Shown here: in pieces, positions 7,912 to 17,326 of the stretch
Layout: every line of letters starts with the position of its first letter
Numbering within the stretch: the first letter of the stretch is position 1
Assembly (NCBI RefSeq): GCF_022179305.1
Contig: NZ_BPQP01000035.1
Coordinates: 1 to 64,000 of the forward strand
Length of the DNA: 64,000 nucleotides
DNA from: Methylobacterium iners
Lineage (GTDB): Bacteria > Pseudomonadota > Alphaproteobacteria > Rhizobiales > Beijerinckiaceae
Direction of reading: 5' to 3'
Notes under the pieces: generated by a model
What the model was told of the DNA's origin: nothing
Database searches by the model: none
Seen by the model: only the letters and a program-made list of their open reading frames with translations
Position numbers and translations under genes: made by a program

Positions 7912-9807
7912 GTGGCGATCTCCAACCGCAAGCCCGGCGAGCGCCGGGAGCCCGTCGCAGAACCGCTGAAGCGCTCCGTCGCGGGCTGCCTGCGCGCCAT
8001 CGCGCGGCGGTCCGAGATCGAGGTCACCTATGCCAGCGACCGGCCGGCGCTCACCGGCGACAAGGCCCGGCTGCCCGAGCCGCCGCGCAAGCTCTCGGCC
8101 GGCGACGTCGCGATCCTGCGCGGTAACGCCGATTCCATGGCGCTCCGGCTCGGCTGCCACGACGTCGCCGTGCACCGGCGTCTGGCGCCCGAGAGCTCGG
8201 CGGCGCGCGCGGTGTTCGACGCCGTCGAGCAGGCCCGCGTCGAGGCGATCGGCTCCCGGCGGATGGCGGGCGTGGCCGGCAACATCTCGGCGATGTTGGA
8301 GGACCGCTATCACCGCGGCGGCAAGTACGAGGACATCACCGACCGGGCCGACGCGCCGATGGAGGACGCCGTCGCCCTGATGGTCCGCGAGCGCCTGACC
8401 GGCGAGGCGCCGCCCAAGGCCGCGGCCAAGATCGTCGACCTCTGGCGCAGCCATATCGAGGAGCGGGCGGGCAAGGACCTCGACGGCCTGCTGGGCAGCA
8501 TCGAGAACCAGCGCGCCTTCGCCCGCTCGGTCCGCGAGCTGCTCTCCTCCCTCGAAATGGCCGACGAGTCGCCGCTCGACCCGGACGACGACGAGGACGA
8601 CGAGAACGAGGCCCAGGACGACGAGCAGACGCCGAGCGAGGGCGAGGCCGAGGAGCAGTCCCAGGGCGACCGCTCGGAGACGGAAAGCTCCGAGGAGGCT
8701 TCCGACGAGCTGCAGGAGGGAGCGACCGAGGCCGCCGACGCGCCCTCCGGCGACCTGCCGGACGAGGCCGAGGAATCCGATTCCGAGGAGGCGTCCGAGG
8801 CGTGGCGCCCGCCCTCGTCGCGGGCCAACGAACTGCGCGGTCCGGAGTACAAGGTCTTCAATCCCCGCTTCGACGAGGTCATCCACGCCGAGGATCTCTG
8901 CGACGCGGACGAGCTCGCGCGCCTGCGCACCTATCTCGACAAGCAGCTCGCCCATCTTCAGGGCGTGGTCGGGCGCCTGGCGAACCGCCTGCAGCGCCGG
9001 CTCCTCGCGCAGCAGAACCGGGCTTGGGACTTCGACCTCGAGGAGGGCCAGCTCGATCCGGCCCGCCTCGTGCGCGTGGTGATCGATCCCTTCCAGCCCC
9101 TTTCCTTCAAGCAGGAGAAGGACACGAACTTCCGCGATACCGTGGTCACGCTACTGCTCGACAATTCCGGGTCCATGCGCGGGCGCCCGATTACGGTGGC
9201 CGCGACCTGCGCCGACATCCTGGCGCGGACGCTGGAGCGCTGCGGCGTCAAGGTCGAGATCCTCGGCTTCACGACGCGGGCCTGGAAGGGCGGGCAGTCG
9301 CGCGAGTCCTGGCTCGGGATCGGCAAGCCCGTCGGGCCCGGCCGCCTCAACGACCTTCGGCACATCGTCTACAAGTCGGCCGACGCGCCCTGGCGCCGGG
9401 CGCGGAAGAACCTCGGACTGATGATGCGCGAGGGGCTTCTCAAGGAGAACATCGACGGCGAGGCGCTGGACTGGGCCCACAAGCGCCTGCTCGCGCGGTC
9501 GGAGCAGCGCAAGATCCTGATGGTGATCTCGGACGGCGCGCCGGTGGACGATTCGACCCTGTCCGTGAACCCCGGCAACTACCTCGAACGCCACCTGCGC
9601 TGGATGATCGAGGATATCGAGACCCGCTCGCCGGTGGAGCTGCTGGCCATTGGCATCGGCCATGACGTGACGCGGTACTACCGCCGCGCCGTGACGATCA
9701 TCGACGCCGAGGAGCTCGGCGGGGCGATGACCGAGAAGCTGGCGGAGCTGTTCGAGGAGGATGGGGGACGGCCCGCGAGGCAGCCCGAGCGCAAGCGCGC
9801 CCGGTAG
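7912..9807 (+). CDS. cobT: Aerobic cobaltochelatase subunit CobT
   Basis: 631 residues, GTG start at 7912. Three parts are visible: an N-terminal domain (about 1-215), a strongly acidic linker rich in Asp/Glu/Ser (about 220-300), and a C-terminal von Willebrand A domain with the MIDAS motif D-N-S-G-S-M near residue 416. This layout is typical of CobT, which forms the two-tiered AAA+ ring chaperone with CobS to drive cobalt insertion by CobN. The product would act in the cytoplasm. An ORF on the opposite strand is a shadow. Confidence 0.96.
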   Translation: MAISNRKPGERREPVAEPLKRSVAGCLRAIARRSEIEVTYASDRPALTGDKARLPEPPRKLSAGDVAILRGNADSMALRLGCHDVAVHRRLAPESSAARAVFDAVEQARVEAIGSRRMAGVAGNISAMLEDRYHRGGKYEDITDRADAPMEDAVALMVRERLTGEAPPKAAAKIVDLWRSHIEERAGKDLDGLLGSIENQRAFARSVRELLSSLEMADESPLDPDDDEDDENEAQDDEQTPSEGEAEEQSQGDRSETESSEEASDELQEGATEAADAPSGDLPDEAEESDSEEASEAWRPPSSRANELRGPEYKVFNPRFDEVIHAEDLCDADELARLRTYLDKQLAHLQGVVGRLANRLQRRLLAQQNRAWDFDLEEGQLDPARLVRVVIDPFQPLSFKQEKDTNFRDTVVTLLLDNSGSMRGRPITVAATCADILARTLERCGVKVEILGFTTRAWKGGQSRESWLGIGKPVGPGRLNDLRHIVYKSADAPWRRARKNLGLMMREGLLKENIDGEALDWAHKRLLARSEQRKILMVISDGAPVDDSTLSVNPGNYLERHLRWMIEDIETRSPVELLAIGIGHDVTRYYRRAVTIIDAEELGGAMTEKLAELFEEDGGRPARQPERKRAR

Positions 9808-9810
9808 GCC

Positions 9811-10740
9811 TCACGCCCGCCCGAGCACCATCAGCCAGCCGATCGACGTGACGATGGCGAGCAGCGTCGAGGCCAGGACCGAGGCCGCGATGACGCCCTT
9901 CTCCGCCCCGTAGCGGATGGCGAGCAGGTAGGAATTGATCCCGACGGGGCTCGCCGCGAACAGGACCGCCACGCCGGCATAGGCCGGCGGCATCGTGAAG
10001 ACGTGGAAGGCCAGCAGCCACACCGCGAGGGGGTGGACGACGAGCTTCAGACCGGAGATCGTCAGCGCGCCGGGCAGGTCATGGGCCAGGCGATAGCGCT
10101 TGAGGCCCGCGCCGAGCGCGATCAGGGCGCAGACGGAGGCGGTTCCGGCGAAGCCGTCGATGAGGGTCTTGGCCAGGCCCGCGGGCGCGATCCCGACCAG
10201 CCGCAGCGTCAGCCCGATCGCGAGCGCGATCACGATCGGGTTCCTGGCCAGGACGGCGACGAGGCCGCCGAGCCGCTCCAGCAGGGGCCGGTCGCTCCCG
10301 ACCTCCACGAGGAAGGTCGCGGCCGCCATCATGATCGGCAGGTGCACGGCGAGCAGCATGAAGAGCGGGAAGGCGCCATCCTCGCCGTAGGCCTGGAGGA
10401 TCATCGGCACGCCGACGAAGATCGTGTTGGACTGGCTCGCGGCGAATCCGTGCAGGACGGCGCCCTTGCGCTCGATGCCCTCCCGGCGCCGTGCGATGAG
10501 CGAGCTGATGGTCCAGGCGATCGCGGCGCCGCCGAAATAGCTGACCCAGAAGGTCGGGTTCACCTCGCCCGACAGCCCCGGCCGCGTCAGGGTCGTGATG
10601 ATCAGCGCCGGGACGGCGATGGAGAAGACGTATTCCGACAACCCGTCGCTGACGCGGTCGGAGAGGAGCCCGGCGACCGATGCGACCCAGCCGATCAGCA
10701 CGATGCCGAAGATCGGTGCGATCAGGGACAGCGCGCTCAT
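9811..10740 (-). CDS. AEC-family transporter (auxin efflux carrier/malonate type)
   Basis: 309-residue integral membrane protein with about ten hydrophobic segments in two halves of five, as in AEC transporters. Recognisable segments include the N-terminal APIFGIVLIGWVASVAGLL, the conserved SQSNTIFVGVPMIL of the first half, and LFAASPVGINSYLLA near the C-terminus. The family exports or exchanges small organic anions; substrate cannot be assigned. It converges on cobT with a 3-bp gap, so no terminator fits between them. Confidence 0.88.
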   Translation of the reverse strand: MSALSLIAPIFGIVLIGWVASVAGLLSDRVSDGLSEYVFSIAVPALIITTLTRPGLSGEVNPTFWVSYFGGAAIAWTISSLIARRREGIERKGAVLHGFAASQSNTIFVGVPMILQAYGEDGAFPLFMLLAVHLPIMMAAATFLVEVGSDRPLLERLGGLVAVLARNPIVIALAIGLTLRLVGIAPAGLAKTLIDGFAGTASVCALIALGAGLKRYRLAHDLPGALTISGLKLVVHPLAVWLLAFHVFTMPPAYAGVAVLFAASPVGINSYLLAIRYGAEKGVIAASVLASTLLAIVTSIGWLMVLGRA

Positions 10741-10761
10741 CGGCGCGCCTCAAGACGGAAA

Positions 10762-10790
10762 GCCGCCGCAGGCGGGGCGCATGCGGCGGC
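10762..10790 (-). terminator. Probable intrinsic terminator of rpmB
   Basis: On the minus strand a GCCGCCGCA / TGCGGCGGC stem with an 11-nt loop is followed by CTTTCCGTCTT. A second hairpin at 10820-10840 (arms GGCAGCATCC/GGATGCTGCC) lies between it and the rpmB stop but has no U-tract. The two together probably end rpmB transcription before the AEC gene. Confidence 0.6.
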
Positions 10791-10850
10791 TGAAACGACC
10801 AGGTCTGTTCGGGAGGACAGGCAGCATCCGGGATGCTGCCGTCGGATTCC

Positions 10851-11156
10851 TCAGGCCGCGACCGGGTTCTCGGTCTCGGCGAGCTTCTTCTCGATGTCCC
10901 GCTTCAGGAGACGGGCGGTCTGCGAGAGTTCGATCTCGCGGGCCTTGATCAGGAAGGCGTCGAGGCCGCCGCGATGCTCGACCGAGCGGAGCGCATGGGC
11001 GGTGACCCGCAGGCGCACGCGGCGCTTCAGGGCGTCCGACTGTAGCGTGACCTGGCACAGGTTCGGCAGGAACCGGCACTTGGTCTTGCGGTTCGAGTGG
11101 CTCACGAGGTGGCCGGTCTGCACGGCTTTGCCCGTGAGTTCGCAACGGCGCGACAT
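10851..11156 (-). CDS. rpmB: 50S ribosomal protein L28
   Basis: 101-residue ribosomal protein L28, beginning [16 protein letters not shown] and containing the conserved [15 protein letters not shown] segment and the [19 protein letters not shown] region. This is the longer alphaproteobacterial form. The N-terminal part has a single Cys rather than paired CxxC motifs, so it is the zinc-free version. A consensus promoter lies about 115 bp upstream and hairpins follow the gene, so it is a single-gene transcription unit. Confidence 0.98.
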   Translation of the reverse strand: MSRRCELTGKAVQTGHLVSHSNRKTKCRFLPNLCQVTLQSDALKRRVRLRVTAHALRSVEHRGGLDAFLIKAREIELSQTARLLKRDIEKKLAETENPVAA

Positions 11157-11268
11157 TGTTCAAGATCCTGTATCGTTTACGCGTCTCGTCGGTCTCAGGC
11201 GGGAAGCTGGGGAACAGCCTCACGCACGCCTGACCCATTCGAGCGGCGCTCTCATCGAAGGCGCGAGG

Positions 11269-11297
11269 CTATAGGGGAGAGGCGCCCTCGCCGTCAA
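11269..11297 (-). promoter_or_regulatory. Housekeeping sigma promoter for rpmB
   Basis: Read on the minus strand: TTGACG (11297-11292), a 17-bp spacer, then CTATAG (11274-11269). This is close to the alphaproteobacterial sigma-70 consensus and is oriented to rpmB, whose start codon is about 110 bp further on. Confidence 0.7.
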
Positions 11298-11363
11298 GGC
11301 GGAGCGACGAAATTGCAGGGCTCCGACCTCGGGTTGCCGCCGCGTTCGACGACGGAACGAAAA

Positions 11364-11415
11364 CCAATCCCGTCATTCGGGGGCGCTGTAAGCGAACCCG
11401 GAACGACGGGATTGG
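11364..11415. repeat. Long intergenic hairpin
   Basis: Arms CCAATCCCGTC (11364-11374) and GACGGGATTGG (11405-11415) are exact complements, and inside them TTCGGG/CCCGGAA and CGCT/AGCG continue the pairing to a GTA loop. It lies in the 455-bp gap between rpmB and the DUF3108 gene, both reading away from it. No U-tract. Function unknown. The rest of this gap holds the rpmB promoter and I see no gene in it. Confidence 0.7.
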
Positions 11416-11611
11416 TCGTCGGATCGGTCGTGCCCTCCGCCCAGAGGGCTCGCCATCAACATGAGTTCGGCGCCTCGGGAGGAATTGCCGCCGGTCGAGG
11501 CGACTTCACGCCGCCCAACGATCTGTTAACCATGAGCGGCCACGATGCCGGCGGAGTGATCCCACGGCGCCCGTCGGTCGTGCGGCCCCACAGGATTTCG
11601 GGTTCCCAGAC

Positions 11612-12478
11612 ATGTGCGTCCAGCGCCTCCTCCTCGCCGCCACCGCCCTGGCGGTTCTGGGCGGTTCCTCCGCTCTGGCACGGCCGAAGGCGGCGCAGGC
11701 GACCGTGAGCGTCGATTACAGCGTGAACCTCGCCGGCATCCCGATCGGCACCGCGCAGGTCTCGGGACTGTTCGAGGGCACCCGGTACCGCATGGACGTC
11801 TCGGCCCGGCTCACCGGCCTCGTCGGCGCGGTGACCGGCGGCATGGGCTCGGCCCGGGCCAGCGGCCTCATCGCGGCCGGCCCGCAGCCGAGCGCCTTCT
11901 CGATCGCGACGCGCACGTCCAATGCCGGCATCGCGGTGCGGATGGCGCTGGCGCGCGGGAACGTGACCCAGGCCGAGGTGACGCCGCCGCTGGTCGACAT
12001 GGGCGACCGCGTGCCGGTCACGCCCGCCAACAAGCGCGGCGTCGTCGATCCGGCGAGCGCGCTGATGATGCCCGCGCAGAGCCGGGGCGAGCTCACCGAT
12101 TCCGAGAACTGCAACCGCACCCTGCCCGTCTTCGACGGCGCGACGCGGTTCAACGTGGTCCTCAGCTACGGCGAGACCCGCACGGTCGAGAAGCCGGGCT
12201 ATTCCGGGCCCGTCCTCGTCTGCAACGCCCGCTACCAGGCGATCGCCGGCCACCGGCCGGACCGGCCGGGCGTCCAGTTCATGGAGCAGAACCGCGACAT
12301 GTCGGTGTGGCTCGCCCCCGTCGAGGGCACCCGCGTGCTCCTGCCGGTCCGGATCTCGGTGAAGACCACGGTCGGCACCAACATTATCGAGGCGACCCGC
12401 TGGTCGCGCGGCGGCACGACCACGGCGGCCGCGGCGGAGGGCTCGGCCGCCCTGGCGAGCCTCGAAGGTGGCCGGTAG
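11612..12478 (+). CDS. DUF3108 domain exported protein
   Basis: 288 residues. A signal peptide is visible at residues 1-23 (RLLLAATALAVLGGSSALA). The mature part has the DUF3108 pattern of beta strands beginning VSVDYSVNLAGIPIGTAQVSG and a conserved NCNRTLPVFDG segment with paired cysteines (NCNRT and LVCNARY). The product should be periplasmic or envelope-bound; its role is unknown. The order rpmB, DUF3108 protein, Suv3-like helicase is recurrent in Hyphomicrobiales. Confidence 0.85.
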   Translation: MCVQRLLLAATALAVLGGSSALARPKAAQATVSVDYSVNLAGIPIGTAQVSGLFEGTRYRMDVSARLTGLVGAVTGGMGSARASGLIAAGPQPSAFSIATRTSNAGIAVRMALARGNVTQAEVTPPLVDMGDRVPVTPANKRGVVDPASALMMPAQSRGELTDSENCNRTLPVFDGATRFNVVLSYGETRTVEKPGYSGPVLVCNARYQAIAGHRPDRPGVQFMEQNRDMSVWLAPVEGTRVLLPVRISVKTTVGTNIIEATRWSRGGTTTAAAAEGSAALASLEGGR

Positions 12479-12484
12479 CGCACC

Positions 12485-12823
12485 GTGATTCGCGGCCTCT
12501 TCCTCGCCGCGCTGCTCGTCGCGCCGGCCGGCGCGGAAAGCCTCGGCACGGACTCCGATTGCGGCGGCGACGCTTTCTCCTCGGCCCAGGTGATCGAGGG
12601 CCGCCCGCCTCGGCGCGGGCCGATCACCAGCGTTCCCGACACGCTCTGCGCCGACCTCTCGACGCCGAAGAGCAACACGCGGATCGAGATCTACGGCCTG
12701 CCCGGCGGCGTCGACGGCCGATCCGGCGCGGAGGACCGCCTTGGCGCGGAGGGTGCCGCCGCCCCATATGAGGGGGAACGGCGTGGGGCGAGACGCTCCG
12801 GTCCCAGGCGCCGGGACGACTGA
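12485..12823 (+). CDS. Small secreted hypothetical protein
   Basis: 112 residues from a GTG start 6 bp after the DUF3108 stop. Residues 1-18 look like a signal peptide (IRGLFLAALLVAPAGAE). The mature part has two cysteines (DSDCGGDAF and TLCADLS). The last 35 residues are Arg/Gly-rich and low in complexity, so the true end or a frameshift there is possible. I do not recognise the family. It is probably cotranscribed with the DUF3108 gene and the helicase. Confidence 0.55.
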   Translation: MIRGLFLAALLVAPAGAESLGTDSDCGGDAFSSAQVIEGRPPRRGPITSVPDTLCADLSTPKSNTRIEIYGLPGGVDGRSGAEDRLGAEGAAAPYEGERRGARRSGPRRRDD

Positions 12824-12877
12824 CCCTCGGCGGCCCCGTGCCGCCGGCCGCGCCGGCGAAGGGACCGCCCCCAAACC

Positions 12878-15800
12878 ATGACCCGCCGCTCTCTACCCCC
12901 GCAGGCCCGCGCGCGCGGCGTCACGGCGGTGCTCGGGCCGACCAATACCGGCAAGACCCATCTCGCGATCGAGCGGATGCTGGCGCACCCGACCGGCATG
13001 ATCGGCCTGCCCCTGCGGCTGCTCGCCCGCGAGGTCTACCTGCGGGTGGTCGCCCGCGTCGGACCCGAGCAGGTCGCCCTCGTCACCGGCGAGGAGAAGA
13101 TCAAGCCGGACCGGCCCCGCTACTGGATCTCCACCATCGAGGCGATGCCGCGCGACCTCGACGTGTCCTACGTCGCCATCGACGAGATCCAGCTCTCGGC
13201 CGACATGGATCGCGGCCACGTCTTCACGGACCGGCTGCTGCACCAGCGCGGGCGCGAGGAGACCCTCCTGATCGGCTCCTCCACCATGCTGCCGCTGGTG
13301 CAGTCGCTGATCCCGGGCATCCACACCACGACGCGGCCGCGGCTCTCGAAGCTGACATTTGCCGGCGAGAAGAAGCTCTCGCGCCTGCCTCGCCGCACGG
13401 CGATCGTCGCCTTCTCGGCCGAGGAGGTCTACGCCATCGCCGAGCTGATCCGTCGCCAGCGCGGCGGCGCGGCCGTGGTGCTGGGCGCCCTCTCGCCCCG
13501 CACCCGCAACGCGCAGGTCGAGCTGTATCAGTCGGGCGACGTCGACTACCTCGTCGCCACCGACGCAGTGGGGATGGGGCTGAACCTCGACGTCGACCAC
13601 GTCGCCTTCGCCGCCAACTGGAAATACGACGGGACCCGCTTTCGAAAGCTGACGCCGCCGGAGATGGGCCAGATCGCGGGCCGGGCCGGCCGCCACCTCT
13701 CCGACGGAACCTTCGGGTCGACGGGGCGCTGCCCGCCCTTCGAGCCCGAGATGATCGAAGCGCTGGAGAGCCACGATTTCGAGCCGCTGCGGATGCTGCA
13801 ATGGCGCAACCCCGACCTGCGGTTCCACTCGCTCGCGGCCCTGCAGGAGAGCCTCGACGAGCACCCACGCGAGCCCGGCCTGACGCGGGCGCCGATGGGC
13901 GAGGACCAATCGGCCCTCGAAATCCTGGCGCGGGAGGACGACATCCGCGATCTCGCCCGCAGCCCGTCCGCGGTGCAGCGGCTCTGGGACACCTGCGGCG
14001 TGCCCGATTACCGCAAAGTCCATCCCCAGACCCATGCCGACCTCGTGGCGCAGCTCTATCGCTTCCTGATGCGGGGCATGGCGGGCCGCATCCCGAACGA
14101 CTGGTTCGCCAAGCACGTCGCGATGATCGACCGGACCGACGGCGACATCGACGCGCTCTCGCAGCGAATCGCGCAGGGCCGCACCTGGACCTTCGTCGCG
14201 AACCGGCCGGACTGGCTTCTTGATCCCGCTCATTGGCAGGGCGAGACGCGTCGGGTAGAGGACAGGCTATCCGACGCCCTGCACGAACGCCTCGCGAGCC
14301 GTTTCGTCGACCGGCGCACCAGCGTCCTGATGCGGCGCCTCAGAGAGAAAACGATGTTGGAAGCTGAGATCACCGCCGGCGGGGACGTTACCGTCGAGGG
14401 CCAGCATGTCGGCCATCTGCACGGCTTCCAGTTCGTCGCCGATCCCGGGGCCGAGGGCCACGAGGCCAAGACCCTGCGCAGCGCCGCCGAGAAGGCGCTC
14501 TCGGGCGAGATCGAGGCCCGGGCCGAGCGCTTCTCGGCCGCGGCCGATTCCTCGCTCGTGCTCTCCCACGACGGCGTGATCCGCTGGACGGGCGACCCCG
14601 TCGCCAAGCTGACGCCGGGCGACAAGCTGTTCGAGCCCCATGTCCGGCTGATCGCCGACGAGCAGCTCACGGGCCCGGCCCGCGACAAGGTCGAGGCCCG
14701 GCTCGTCGCCTGGCTGAAGGCCTACGTCGTGCGCCTGCTCGGGCCGCTCATGGAGATCGAGACGGCCGCCGACCTCGTCGGCCTGTCGAAGGGCATCGGC
14801 TACCAAGTGGTCGAGGCGCTCGGCGTCCTCGAACGGTCGAAGGTGATGCACGAGATGCGCAGCCTCGACCAGGACGGCCGCGGGGCGCTGCGTCGCCACG
14901 GCGTCCGCTTCGGCGCCTACCACATCTTCCTGCCGGCGCTCCTCAAGCCGGCGCCCCGCACCCTGGCCGCCCAACTCTGGGCGCTGAAGAACGGCGGCCT
15001 CGAACAGCCCGGCCTCGACGAGATCGCCCACCTCGCGGGCTCGGGTCGCACCTCGATCAAGGTCGATCCGGCGATCGCCAAGGGGCTCTACCGCGCGGCC
15101 GGCTTCCGGGTCTGCGGCGAGCGGGCCGTGCGCGTGGACATCCTCGAGCGCCTGGCCGACCTGATCCGGCCCGCCATCGCCTATCGCCCCGGCACGACCC
15201 CGGGCGATCCGCCGGCCGGCACCGCCGACGGCGACGGCTTCGTCGCGACGGTCGGCATGACCTCGCTCGTCGGCTGCTCCGGCGAGGATTTCGCCTCGAT
15301 CCTGAAATCCCTCGGCTACGCCGCCGAGAGCCGGCCGGGTCCGGCGATCACCGTGCCGCTCATTCCGGCCGCCGCGACGGTGCCGGCCACGCCGGTGACG
15401 GACGGGTCGGTGCAGGCCGAGGACGCCGCATCGCCCGAGGCGACCGGCGACGCCGGGGGCGAGGCGCAGCCGGAGGAGGCCGCCGCCGAGGACGCGGAGG
15501 CGGTTCCGGCCGAGGCCGCGGCGAGCTCCGACGAGGGCGATGCCGCCCCGCCCGATGCTTCGACCGATCCGCAGGCCGAGGAAACCCAATCGCAGGCCGA
15601 GGAGATCGCGCCGCAGGCCGCCGCCGTCGAGCCTGAGCAGCCGGCCGCCGTCGAGGCTTCCCCCGAGGCCGGCGCGGAGACCGAGGAGACGGCGGAGGTC
15701 GCGACCTCGGCCGAGGCCGAGGTATCGCCGGACCCCGACGCCTCGCAGCCGACGGAAGCGGTGGAGCCGGACGCCGAAGCCGCGGCCATCGCCGAACCCG

Positions 15801-16204
15801 CTCCCATCGAGATCTGGCGGCTTCAGCGCCACCAGCGGAACGCGAACCCGCGCCAGAACCGCCCGCGCGGACCGGGCCGCGATGCGCCCGCCGGCCGGAG
15901 CGCCGGCGACGCACGGCCGGAACACCGCGACCGCAACCAGCAGCGCGACCGCCGACCCGCGCAGGCCGCCGGTGGGCCGGGTCAGGGGCGACCCGCCGAG
16001 GGCCGTCCCGAGGGCCGGCCGCGACGCGAGCGGTTCGAGCCCGGGCGGCCCCGTCCCGAACGGCGGGACGAGCAACGCGCCGGCCCGCCCCGCGAGGAGC
16101 CGCGTCCGCAGCGCCGCGAGCGCGCGCCGGACCCGGATTCGCCCTTCGCCAAGCTCGCGGCCCTCAAGGCGCAGCTCGAGGCCGGCGACGGCGGCAAGCG
16201 CTAG
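12878..16204 (+). CDS. Suv3-like DExH helicase with long low-complexity C-terminus
   Basis: 1108 residues. Helicase motif I G-P-T-N-T-G-K-T lies at about residues 20-27, motif II D-E-I-Q near 102, and motif VI region QIAGRAGRH near 266. The N-terminal half matches the mitochondrial RNA helicase Suv3 group, which unwinds RNA for degradation. Residues of about 840-975 are an Ala/Glu/Pro-rich acidic stretch, and about 985-1105 an Arg/Gly/Pro-rich basic tail, a layout seen in RNA-binding disordered regions such as those of RNase E. The start at 12878 lies just before the conserved region. Large ORFs in other frames here are shadows caused by GC bias. Confidence 0.92.
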   Translation: MTRRSLPPQARARGVTAVLGPTNTGKTHLAIERMLAHPTGMIGLPLRLLAREVYLRVVARVGPEQVALVTGEEKIKPDRPRYWISTIEAMPRDLDVSYVAIDEIQLSADMDRGHVFTDRLLHQRGREETLLIGSSTMLPLVQSLIPGIHTTTRPRLSKLTFAGEKKLSRLPRRTAIVAFSAEEVYAIAELIRRQRGGAAVVLGALSPRTRNAQVELYQSGDVDYLVATDAVGMGLNLDVDHVAFAANWKYDGTRFRKLTPPEMGQIAGRAGRHLSDGTFGSTGRCPPFEPEMIEALESHDFEPLRMLQWRNPDLRFHSLAALQESLDEHPREPGLTRAPMGEDQSALEILAREDDIRDLARSPSAVQRLWDTCGVPDYRKVHPQTHADLVAQLYRFLMRGMAGRIPNDWFAKHVAMIDRTDGDIDALSQRIAQGRTWTFVANRPDWLLDPAHWQGETRRVEDRLSDALHERLASRFVDRRTSVLMRRLREKTMLEAEITAGGDVTVEGQHVGHLHGFQFVADPGAEGHEAKTLRSAAEKALSGEIEARAERFSAAADSSLVLSHDGVIRWTGDPVAKLTPGDKLFEPHVRLIADEQLTGPARDKVEARLVAWLKAYVVRLLGPLMEIETAADLVGLSKGIGYQVVEALGVLERSKVMHEMRSLDQDGRGALRRHGVRFGAYHIFLPALLKPAPRTLAAQLWALKNGGLEQPGLDEIAHLAGSGRTSIKVDPAIAKGLYRAAGFRVCGERAVRVDILERLADLIRPAIAYRPGTTPGDPPAGTADGDGFVATVGMTSLVGCSGEDFASILKSLGYAAESRPGPAITVPLIPAAATVPATPVTDGSVQAEDAASPEATGDAGGEAQPEEAAAEDAEAVPAEAAASSDEGDAAPPDASTDPQAEETQSQAEEIAPQAAAVEPEQPAAVEASPEAGAETEETAEVATSAEAEVSPDPDASQPTEAVEPDAEAAAIAEPAPIEIWRLQRHQRNANPRQNRPRGPGRDAPAGRSAGDARPEHRDRNQQRDRRPAQAAGGPGQGRPAEGRPEGRPRRERFEPGRPRPERRDEQRAGPPREEPRPQRRERAPDPDSPFAKLAALKAQLEAGDGGKR

Positions 16205-16215
16205 ACCGGAGCGGC

Positions 16216-16506
16216 ATGAAGCCCGAGCGGCAACGGCTCGACAAATGGTTGTGGTTCGCCCGCTTCGCGCGGACCCGGACGCTCGCGGGGCGGCTCGTCA
16301 GCGACGGCTTCGTGCGGGTGAACGGGACGCGGATCGAGGCGCCCGCCAAGGCCCTGGCGGTCGGCGACGTCGTGACCGTCGCGGCGGCCCACGTGACGGC
16401 GACCGTGCGCGTGGTCGATCTGGGACAGCGCCGCGGGCCCGCGCCCGAGGCGCGCCTGCTCTACGCCGACCTCTCGGCGGGGGAAGACGCCGCGGGAGGA
16501 CCGTAG
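16216..16506 (+). CDS. S4-domain RNA-binding protein (Hsp15/HslR-like)
   Basis: 96 residues. The S4 domain RLDKWLWFARFARTRTLAGRLVSDGFVRVNG occupies the first 40 residues, followed by the VGDVVTV strand. In Escherichia coli Hsp15 binds free 50S subunits carrying nascent chains. It starts 12 bp after the helicase stop, consistent with a shared transcript and an RNA-related role. The C-terminal Lys-rich extension of E. coli Hsp15 is missing. Confidence 0.9.
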   Translation: MKPERQRLDKWLWFARFARTRTLAGRLVSDGFVRVNGTRIEAPAKALAVGDVVTVAAAHVTATVRVVDLGQRRGPAPEARLLYADLSAGEDAAGGP

Positions 16507-16515
16507 CGGCCACGC

Positions 16516-16544
16516 TTGTCAGCCTCCCTGCCAGGGTCTAGAGC
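16516..16544 (+). promoter_or_regulatory. Possible promoter upstream of fdxA
   Basis: TTGTCA (16516-16521), 17-bp spacer, TAGAGC (16539-16544). The -35 is good, the -10 moderate. It would start transcription about 75 bp before the fdxA ATG. Confidence 0.4.
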
Positions 16545-16628
16545 CCTCGGAAAGTCGCGCAGGGCTTCGTGCGCCGGCGGCTGCGCCGCAGCTCCCGAAC
16601 AGATCCCGGATCAAGGACCTCAGGGCCT

Positions 16629-16967
16629 ATGACCTACGTCGTCACCGACAATTGTATCAAGTGCAAGTACATGGACTGCGTCGAGGTCTGCCCGGTCGAT
16701 TGCTTCTACGAAGGCGAGAACATGCTCGTCATCCATCCCGACGAGTGCATCGATTGCGGCGTCTGCGAGCCGGAATGCCCCGCCGAGGCGATCAAGCCGG
16801 ACACCGAGCCGGGCCTCGAGAACTGGCTGAAGGTCAATTCCGATTTCTCCCGGAGCTGGCCCAACATCACCCAGAAGCGCGAGGCGCCGGCCGACGCGAA
16901 GGAATGGGACGGCGTCGCCGGCAAGTTCGAGGCGCATTTCTCCGCAAAGCCCGGAACGGGCGACTGA
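16629..16967 (+). CDS. fdxA: 7Fe ferredoxin FdxA
   Basis: 112 residues. Cysteines are arranged [17 protein letters not shown] in the first 25 residues and [12 protein letters not shown] near residues 40-51, the pattern for one [3Fe-4S] and one [4Fe-4S] cluster. The C-terminal region ([21 protein letters not shown]) is the long tail of the Azotobacter FdI type. It carries electrons in the cytoplasm; partners are unknown. The ATG at 16629 ([12 protein letters not shown]) is the conserved start; the longer ORF adds an Arg-rich artefact. Confidence 0.97.
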   Translation: MTYVVTDNCIKCKYMDCVEVCPVDCFYEGENMLVIHPDECIDCGVCEPECPAEAIKPDTEPGLENWLKVNSDFSRSWPNITQKREAPADAKEWDGVAGKFEAHFSAKPGTGD

Positions 16968-17024
16968 GCCGGGCCATTTGCGGCCGGAGCCTGTGATCAT
17001 CGGTGGGTTTGTGCCGGCAATCCT

Positions 17025-17053
17025 TTGATTCGGCGGCACGATTGTGCTATGCA
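17025..17053 (+). promoter_or_regulatory. Possible carD promoter
   Basis: TTGATT (17025-17030), a 17-bp spacer, TATGCA (17048-17053). If used, the carD mRNA would have a leader of about 265 nt. The 359-bp gap between fdxA and carD holds no convincing gene; the open frames through it have poor codon bias. Confidence 0.45.
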
Positions 17054-17326
17054 GAGGGCCTGCCGTCGTTCGCGCCTGACGTGCTTCCTCCATCCGCCGC
17101 ATGGTGGTCCCTAGCCTTGACAGTGGAGTGGAGTTGCATGCGATCGACCGCGGGGAGCCGTTGCGGCTTCCCGTGGGTGTTCGCTCATGGCGCGAGGCAT
17201 CGGCAAGCCTGGGAACCGACGGCCGACGGCCGCGGCAAGAGGGCTTCAGCCGGGTGTCCCGCCCCGGAAGGTTAAGGCCCAGCGCGGCGATAGAGACCCG
17301 CGCGTTGTTCTGGAGGCGCTTCTCGC

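Noticed and set aside
12838-14223. Plus-strand ORF of 461 residues overlapping the Suv3-like helicase
   Set aside because: It is Arg/Pro/Ala-rich with no domain, in a shifted frame of the helicase, which itself has clear motifs.
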